Positions 1-3,583 of a DNA stretch of 5,734 nucleotides are shown here, in pieces. Below the pieces are notes generated by a model, which made no database searches, was not told the origin of the DNA, and was given only the letters and a program-made list of their open reading frames with translations. This DNA comes from Rhodobacter sp. GTDB taxonomy: Bacteria > Pseudomonadota > Alphaproteobacteria > Rhodobacterales > Rhodobacteraceae. Both the position numbers and the translations under genes were made by a program. Position 1 is the first letter of the stretch; each line of letters starts with the position of its first letter. The stretch is from NCBI GenBank assembly GCA_027482795.1, contig JAIXVS010000095.1, positions 1 to 5,734 of the forward strand, given 5' to 3'.

Positions 1-493
1 GCAGGCCGTTTTCATCCAGCATCCCTGCCGCGCCCAGAAGATCTTTGTTGTAATACAGCACAATCGGGTGCGTATCCAATGGCACGGCGTATTGCTTGCC
101 TTCGATCGAGACAGCGTCCCATGTTGCGGGGGCAAAATCGGCTTGGCCTACGCCCATCGCGGCGAAATCATCTGCGGTCAATTCTTGCAAAACGCCCTGC
201 TGCACGGCCAGCGGAATGCGGCTGGCGTGATAGGTCATCATGTCTGGCGCCTCGCCCACAGCGGCCGAGGTTTGCACTTTGGAATAGAACGGTGTGCCCC
301 ATTCCAACGTGGTCGCGTCGATTTTGATCTGGCCCGCATGTTCAGCGTTGAAATCTTCGATCAACTTTTTCATGCGAACGCCGTCACCGCCGCCCAAAAA
401 GTCCCACCAAACGATGGTTTCTTCAGCCTTCGCTACCCCTGTAAAACATACACTTGCAAGGATGGCAGCCTTTAGTATCCCTTTAACTATCAT
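1..493 (-). CDS. Sugar ABC transporter solute-binding protein (family 1), 3'-truncated by window edge
   Basis: This is the N-terminal 164 residues of a periplasmic binding protein that delivers a sugar to an inner-membrane ABC importer (CUT1 type). The ATG at 493 follows a strong GGGAGG ribosome-binding site seven bases upstream. Residues 1-23 form a signal peptide: lysines near the N-terminus, a hydrophobic stretch, and an AKA cleavage site before EETIVWWDF. Family-1 hallmarks are visible. Residues 25-50 give a first beta strand and helix with a W-W-D-F start and an LIEDFN segment. The segment around residues 69-86, with FYSKVQTSAAVGEAPDMM, is typical, as is GKQYAVPLDTHPIVLYYNK at 132-150. 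Roughly the last 60 percent of the protein lies outside the window, as would the permease and ATPase genes. It lies 103 bp downstream of the arabinofuranosidase gene on the same strand, so the likely ligand is an arabinose-containing oligosaccharide. The family is confident; the ligand is inferred from context only. Confidence 0.9.
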   Translation of the reverse strand, partial: MIVKGILKAAILASVCFTGVAKAEETIVWWDFLGGGDGVRMKKLIEDFNAEHAGQIKIDATTLEWGTPFYSKVQTSAAVGEAPDMMTYHASRIPLAVQQGVLQELTADDFAAMGVGQADFAPATWDAVSIEGKQYAVPLDTHPIVLYYNKDLLGAAGMLDENGL

Positions 494-498
494 GTCTT

Positions 499-506
499 CC
501 TCCCAA
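499..506 (-). promoter_or_regulatory. Ribosome-binding site of the solute-binding protein gene
   Basis: On the minus strand the sequence reads TTTTGGGAGGAAGACATG. The GGGAGG core ends about six to seven bases before the ATG at 493. It is a near-ideal Shine-Dalgarno, the strongest in the window, which fits the high expression usual for binding proteins. It sits a few bases downstream of a small hairpin (510-525). Confidence 0.75.
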
Positions 507-509
507 AAC

Positions 510-581
510 GCGGCGAATTTGCCGCCTGCTTGCGGTCGAAGGTTTTCCCTTCGCCAATCCGATCAACGACTTGTGTGATCG
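510..581 (-). repeat. Three consecutive inverted repeats between glycosidase and binding-protein genes
   Basis: The 103 bp gap between the arabinofuranosidase stop and the binding-protein start holds three potential stem-loops. In minus-strand order they are: CGATCA N10 TGATCG (arms 576-581 and 560-565); CGAAGG and CCTTCG enclosing a five-base GAAAA loop (537-553); and GCGGC N6 GCCGC (510-525), followed by GTTTT and the ribosome-binding site. None has a long T-run, so none is a convincing intrinsic terminator. Intercistronic hairpins upstream of binding-protein genes often stabilise the downstream mRNA or tune its level; that role is inferred here. The outer 6+6 repeat could instead be a protein-binding site. 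Confidence 0.45.
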
Positions 582-596
582 TATTTTGAAATGCCT

Positions 597-2102
597 TTAA
601 AGCTGTACTTGGATCATCGAATATGAATGGGCGGGCAATGTCAGGTGCAGGCCGCGGGCGGTAATTTTTGCACCATCGCCCGTGGCTGGGGCCACAGTGT
701 TGGGCGCGTCTTTGGTGTTGCGCGCCTCTAGGTCGGTATGTTTGATCAGCGTGTGCGTCACATAGCGCGGCGCAAAGCCTTCAAGGGCCAAATCCACGTC
801 CATCGCTTCGGATCCATTGCGATTGATGGCGAAAAAGGTCAGCGTGCCTGCATCGTCATCGCGCACGCCCGCAATATCCAGCCACGGCACATTTGCCGCG
901 CAATCGGCGTTATAGCTGGGCACTTCGACAGCCAATTGCATCGCCGTGCCGCGCCCGTGTTTGGAGGCAAACAAGAACGGCCAGTAAATGGTCTGCCGCC
1001 ATGCCGCGCCGCCGGGTTCGGTCATAATCGGCGCAATCACATTGACCAATTGCGCAATGCAGGCAATTTGCACAACATCGGCGCGGCGGATAAAGGTGTT
1101 TAGAATGCAGCCCACCTGCAAGACATCTTCAAAATTATAGACATCTTCCAGCAAAACGGGCGCTTCGGGCCAATCCCAATCGCGCATACGGTCGGCATCG
1201 GCCTTGCGCTCGTGATACCAAACGTTCCATTCATCAAAGGATATTTTCACATCCTTTTTTGACCGCTTTTTGGCCTTAACATAGTCAATCACACCCGCAA
1301 CGGTGCCGATATAGTTTTCCAGCCGCATCGGCAGGGCAAGGTATTCGTTTGAATTCTTTTCATAATTTTCGAAATACATATGCAGGCTGATGTAATCGAT
1401 CTGATCGTATGTTTCCTCTAGCACCGTGGCTTCCCACTGGGGGTAGGTCGGCATATTGGAATGGCTGGAACCGCAAACGATCAGCTCTAGCGATGGATCA
1501 AGACCGCGCAGCGCCTTGGCCGTCTCGTTCGCCAAATGGCCGTATTCGCCCGCCGATTTGTGGCCAACCTGCCATGGGCCGTCCATCTCGTTGCCAAGGC
1601 ACCACAGGCGGCAATTCCACGGGTCTTTGCGCCCATTCTTGGCGCGCAGGTCAGACCAATAGGTACCGCCCTTATGGTTGACGTATTCAACAAAGGCCCG
1701 CGCCTCGTCCAAACCGCGCGAGCCTAGGTTGACCGCAAGCATCATTTCTGTGCCCGCCTTTTCGGCCCAATCGGCAAATTCGTGGATGCCAACTTGGTTG
1801 CTTTCGGTCGTGCGCCACGCCAAATCCAACCGCTTTGGGCGGTCAGCCTTGGGACCAATACCATCTTCCCAGTTATAGGCAGATACGAAATTGCCCCCGG
1901 GATAACGGCAAATCGGCGTGTTCAGATCACGCACCAAATCCAGCACATCGCCGCGCATACCCGCCGCATCGGCAGTGGGGTGGCCCGGCTCGTAAATGCC
2001 CGTATAAACCGCCCGCCCCAGATGTTCGAGGAACGATCCATAAATACGCTTGTCGATATCGGCTATCGTAAAGGCGCTGTGCGCTGTGACCCGTGCTTTC
2101 AC
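597..2102 (-). CDS. abfA: Alpha-N-arabinofuranosidase, GH51 (EC 3.2.1.55), intracellular
   Basis: This enzyme hydrolyses terminal alpha-L-arabinofuranosyl residues from arabino-oligosaccharides by the retaining mechanism. I choose the GTG at 2102 (501 residues). It has GGGGAGAG about six bases upstream, whereas the TTG at 2117, giving five more residues, overlaps that ribosome-binding site. In the GTG numbering the acid/base is Glu172 in WCLGNEMDGPWQ and the nucleophile is Glu291 in ISFDEWNVWY. These match the spacing and sites of characterised GH51 enzymes such as Geobacillus AbfA (Glu175/Glu294, about 500 residues). RYPGGN near residues 66-71 and SLHMYFE near 239-245 are further active-site landmarks. 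The order is a (beta/alpha)8 barrel to about residue 375, then a C-terminal beta-sandwich. There is no signal peptide, so it acts in the cytoplasm on imported oligosaccharides. It is complete, with TAA at 597-599. It lies between the regulator and the binding-protein gene on one strand, probably in one operon. Confidence 0.95.
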   Translation of the reverse strand: MKARVTAHSAFTIADIDKRIYGSFLEHLGRAVYTGIYEPGHPTADAAGMRGDVLDLVRDLNTPICRYPGGNFVSAYNWEDGIGPKADRPKRLDLAWRTTESNQVGIHEFADWAEKAGTEMMLAVNLGSRGLDEARAFVEYVNHKGGTYWSDLRAKNGRKDPWNCRLWCLGNEMDGPWQVGHKSAGEYGHLANETAKALRGLDPSLELIVCGSSHSNMPTYPQWEATVLEETYDQIDYISLHMYFENYEKNSNEYLALPMRLENYIGTVAGVIDYVKAKKRSKKDVKISFDEWNVWYHERKADADRMRDWDWPEAPVLLEDVYNFEDVLQVGCILNTFIRRADVVQIACIAQLVNVIAPIMTEPGGAAWRQTIYWPFLFASKHGRGTAMQLAVEVPSYNADCAANVPWLDIAGVRDDDAGTLTFFAINRNGSEAMDVDLALEGFAPRYVTHTLIKHTDLEARNTKDAPNTVAPATGDGAKITARGLHLTLPAHSYSMIQVQL

Positions 2103-2108
2103 TTTGTC

Positions 2109-2116
2109 TCTCCCCA
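2109..2116 (-). promoter_or_regulatory. Ribosome-binding site deciding the GTG start of the arabinofuranosidase
   Basis: The minus strand reads TTGGGGAGAGACAAAGTG. The GGGGAGAG tract is placed correctly for the GTG at 2102. If translation began at the in-frame TTG (2117), this purine tract would lie inside the coding sequence, and no comparable tract precedes that TTG. Confidence 0.7.
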
Positions 2117-2155
2117 AGCCAGAATCACAATCCGCAAGTCTGGTCTATATCTGAA

Positions 2156-2178
2156 TTGCTGGTATAGTTCGCCAGCAA
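2156..2178. promoter_or_regulatory. Perfect inverted repeat TTGCTGG-N9-CCAGCAA, candidate operator of the glycosidase gene
   Basis: Two perfect 7-bp arms (2156-2162 and 2172-2178) are separated by nine bases, 54 bp upstream of the GTG start of the arabinofuranosidase gene. The spacing between arm centres is 16 bp, about one and a half helical turns, and the site is palindromic, as expected for a dimeric winged-helix or LacI-type regulator. The repeat overlaps the TATA-containing segment that could serve as a -10 element, so a bound protein would block transcription. The regulator encoded immediately upstream is the obvious candidate ligand, by inference only. Confidence 0.55.
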
Positions 2179-2193
2179 GGGGGCATTGGTCAA
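2161..2193 (-). promoter_or_regulatory. Possible promoter of the arabinofuranosidase gene
   Basis: On the minus strand a TTGACC hexamer (2193-2188) is a good -35 match. Downstream AACTATACC contains -10-like hexamers, but none is ideal: AACTAT lies at 18 bp spacing and CTATAC at 20 bp. The segment lies in the 148 bp gap between the regulator stop and the glycosidase start, which is long enough for an internal promoter. The overlap with the 2156-2178 inverted repeat supports a regulatory role more than the hexamer matches do. Confidence 0.3.
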
Positions 2194-2250
2194 GCGAAAA
2201 ATGCAGAAATCGCAAATGCGGAGGGTCTGGCTAACGCAGGGGGCAATAGG

Positions 2251-3174
2251 TTAGGCGCGGATCAACCGCAGCGTAATGTCTTGCCCGTTATCGCCAAAAC
2301 CGCGCCCGAAAATATTCAATCCGCCAGGGTGGCGCGCGTCATCCTTAACGCCAATTCGCACGCGGATCGAACGATGATCGTTCAGCTTTAGATCATCCAG
2401 CGCGCAGTTAGACACCTTTTGACCATCGCGGTAAGTGCCGCTTTCTAGCACCTGCCAGCGTTTTTGGTCGCCATATTGCGACCCTTCCAGCTTCCACCAA
2501 TCGGGTGTGAACTTGCCGCGTTTGTCGCCAAAATCACCGGGCGATGTCCATGTATCAATTTCCTGACCGTTGATGGCGATGGTAATGTCAGACGGCCAAT
2601 CTTTTGATGTACCCGGCACTTCGGATGATAATTCCATTTCAAATTCAAGCGCTTGCACCGATGTGCCTGCCAATTTCGCGTTGTTTGGAAACTGGTATTC
2701 CACAAAGCCGCGCGTAAACCACAACAGCCCCGCGCGCATACGGTCGGGGTCAAGAAATGTGTCTGGCACATCCAAAAGGCCGATAACCCCTTCGGGCGAA
2801 CACAGCCCGCAGGGCGCGCTAACCTCACAGCGGGTGTAAAGACCAATCGGCATCGCCACTTCGATGGCATTTGTCGCTGTTGGCGCAGGTTCCTTAAACG
2901 CAATCAGCAATTCGGTGAAAGTTGAATGGCATATTTTCTGGCTGCCCTTGCGCCCCTTTTCCGAATGGGTCTGCACCAACCCTGCATCGACAAGTATTTG
3001 AATATTCGATGAAACAGTCGATTGTGGCAGGCCCAATTCATCGGCCACCTGATTGACGTTGCGCGGCCCCAATCGCGTCAGATGCTGCAAAATGCGGCCG
3101 CGCACTTCGCTGGCCAAAGCGCGCAAGATATCTTGGCGTTCAAGCGGATCAACAACAAGGATTTGGTTGGTCAT
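2251..3174 (-). CDS. ArsR-type winged-helix transcriptional regulator with large C-terminal putative sensor domain
   Basis: This is a 307-residue DNA-binding regulator. Residues 14-80 are an ArsR-like winged helix: DILRALASEVRGRILQHL, a helix-turn-helix at NVNQVADELGLPQSTVSSNI (recognition helix about 50-62), and a basic wing SEKGRKGSQK. True ArsR/SmtB proteins are about 100 residues; here some 200 more follow. Residues 105-165 hold a cysteine cluster, Cys116-X5-Cys122-X2-Cys125, then LLWFTRGFVEYQFPN. Residues 172-307 look beta-rich (SSEVPGTSKDWPSDITIAI, SPGDFGDKRGKFTPDWW, GGLNIFGRGFGDNGQDI). From memory, this fusion is a recurrent but poorly characterised family found near GH51 genes; the effector is unknown to me. 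Location suggests control of the arabinoside block. The ATG at 3174 has almost no Shine-Dalgarno, so the start is likely but less certain; a short or absent leader could explain this. Confidence 0.85.
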   Translation of the reverse strand: MTNQILVVDPLERQDILRALASEVRGRILQHLTRLGPRNVNQVADELGLPQSTVSSNIQILVDAGLVQTHSEKGRKGSQKICHSTFTELLIAFKEPAPTATNAIEVAMPIGLYTRCEVSAPCGLCSPEGVIGLLDVPDTFLDPDRMRAGLLWFTRGFVEYQFPNNAKLAGTSVQALEFEMELSSEVPGTSKDWPSDITIAINGQEIDTWTSPGDFGDKRGKFTPDWWKLEGSQYGDQKRWQVLESGTYRDGQKVSNCALDDLKLNDHRSIRVRIGVKDDARHPGGLNIFGRGFGDNGQDITLRLIRA

Positions 3175-3185
3175 GACAGCCCATA

Positions 3186-3191
3186 ATTGTA
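3186..3191 (-). promoter_or_regulatory. Possible -10 element of the regulator gene
   Basis: The minus strand reads TACAAT eleven bases before the ATG at 3174, a 5/6 match to TATAAT. No good -35 hexamer lies at 16-18 bp. Transcription from it would start only a few bases before the ATG, giving a nearly leaderless mRNA. That would fit the lack of a ribosome-binding site there. Confidence 0.3.
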
Positions 3192-3202
3192 CTGCCCGCT
3201 TA

Positions 3203-3223
3203 TGTATCAGGAATGCTGATGCA
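3203..3223. promoter_or_regulatory. Imperfect palindrome upstream of the regulator gene
   Basis: TGTATCAG (3203-3210) and CTGATGCA (3216-3223) pair at seven of eight positions around GAATG, with the single mismatch at 3205/3221. The site lies just upstream of the possible -10 element, where an autoregulatory operator would be expected. Its arms do not match the TTGCTGG/CCAGCAA repeat before the glycosidase gene, so a shared binding protein is not supported by sequence. Confidence 0.35.
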
Positions 3224-3230
3224 GTGATAG

Positions 3231-3431
3231 GAAAATGTTGCCGCGGCGCACTGGCTGGCCTTGGGCGGCACTGTGCAGGTGCGACGCGCGCATGTTCCCA
3301 GAATCTGGCCCGAAGGTGATGGTTTGGCTGCCGCCGAAGCCAGTGCCTTTGTCATGCCCCACAAAGACTTACAGGCCAAAATGGGGCGCTATACCCGCAA
3401 TACGCGCCTAGCTAACATAAAGTATAGTTAA
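3231..3431 (+). pseudogene. Possible gene remnant: 66-codon open stretch without a good start
   Basis: The frame is open from just after a TAG at 3228-3230 to the TAA at 3429-3431. Its translation has protein-like composition (for example HWLALGGTVQVRRAHVPRIW and EASAFVMPHKDLQAKMGRY) with many GCC and GGC codons. The candidate starts are two GTG codons (3273 and 3279) and ATG codons at 3354 and 3381, none with a clear ribosome-binding site. I do not recognise the family. It occupies the divergent gap between the regulator and the RTX gene and could be the 3' end of a gene whose front was lost, or chance openness in GC-rich DNA. Confidence 0.25.
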
Positions 3432-3439
3432 TGTATCTA

Positions 3440-3454
3440 ATTTGCATTGCAAAT
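3440..3454. promoter_or_regulatory. Perfect palindrome ATTTGCA-T-TGCAAAT upstream of the RTX gene
   Basis: Seven-base arms are perfectly complementary around a single T, 130 bp before the RTX start, in a distinctly AT-rich segment. The right arm contributes to a TTGCAA hexamer (3448-3453, slightly atypical) that could act as a -35 element, so a bound regulator could control the RTX promoter. The binding protein is unknown. Confidence 0.4.
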
Positions 3455-3475
3455 AACCCTAGTCACATTAAATTC
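3448..3475 (+). promoter_or_regulatory. Possible promoter of the RTX gene
   Basis: A TTGCAA hexamer is followed after 16 bp by TAAATT; each matches four of six sigma-70 consensus positions. The elements lie in the AT-rich tract at about 3412-3490, which stands out from the GC-rich surroundings, and would give a leader of about 100 bases containing the 3517-3534 hairpin. Confidence 0.3.
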
Positions 3476-3516
3476 GCGAAAGATTAGTATCCACCCTTTT
3501 GCCAGTTTGCTGCGGC

Positions 3517-3534
3517 GCGCCGCCTGTGCGGCGC
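3517..3534 (+). other. GC-rich stem-loop in the RTX gene leader
   Basis: GCGCCGC and GCGGCGC form a perfect 7-bp GC-only stem with a CTGT loop, 50 bases before the RTX start codon. No T-run follows, so it is not an intrinsic terminator. It could stabilise the 5' end of the transcript or act in post-transcriptional control; neither is shown. Confidence 0.4.
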
Positions 3535-3573
3535 CCAACCCTGCCCCGCGATCTGCATTTAAACCTTTTGATT

Positions 3574-3577
3574 GGAG
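3574..3577 (+). promoter_or_regulatory. Ribosome-binding site of the RTX gene
   Basis: GGAG sits six bases before the ATG at 3584. An in-frame TGA at 3569-3571 closes the frame just upstream, which fixes the start: the only alternative, a TTG at 3572, overlaps the GGAG itself. Confidence 0.7.
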
Positions 3578-3583
3578 TTCCCT

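Noticed and set aside
510..525. Hairpin followed by GTTTT as an intrinsic terminator after the glycosidase gene
   Set aside because: The stem has only five pairs and the T-run only four bases, and it sits directly before the ribosome-binding site of a same-strand gene, so full termination is unlikely.
68..578. Plus-strand open frames opposite the binding-protein gene
   Set aside because: The minus strand carries a signal peptide and family motifs; the plus-strand translations are composition artefacts without ribosome-binding sites.
2119..2143. CCAGA-N15-TCTGG inverted repeat near the glycosidase start
   Set aside because: Arms of five bases with a 15-base spacer are expected by chance in a region of this length.
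3431..3487. Short 18-codon frame (ATG to TAG) in the RTX leader as a leader peptide
   Set aside because: It has no ribosome-binding site, begins upstream of the likely promoter and shows no regulatory codon run.
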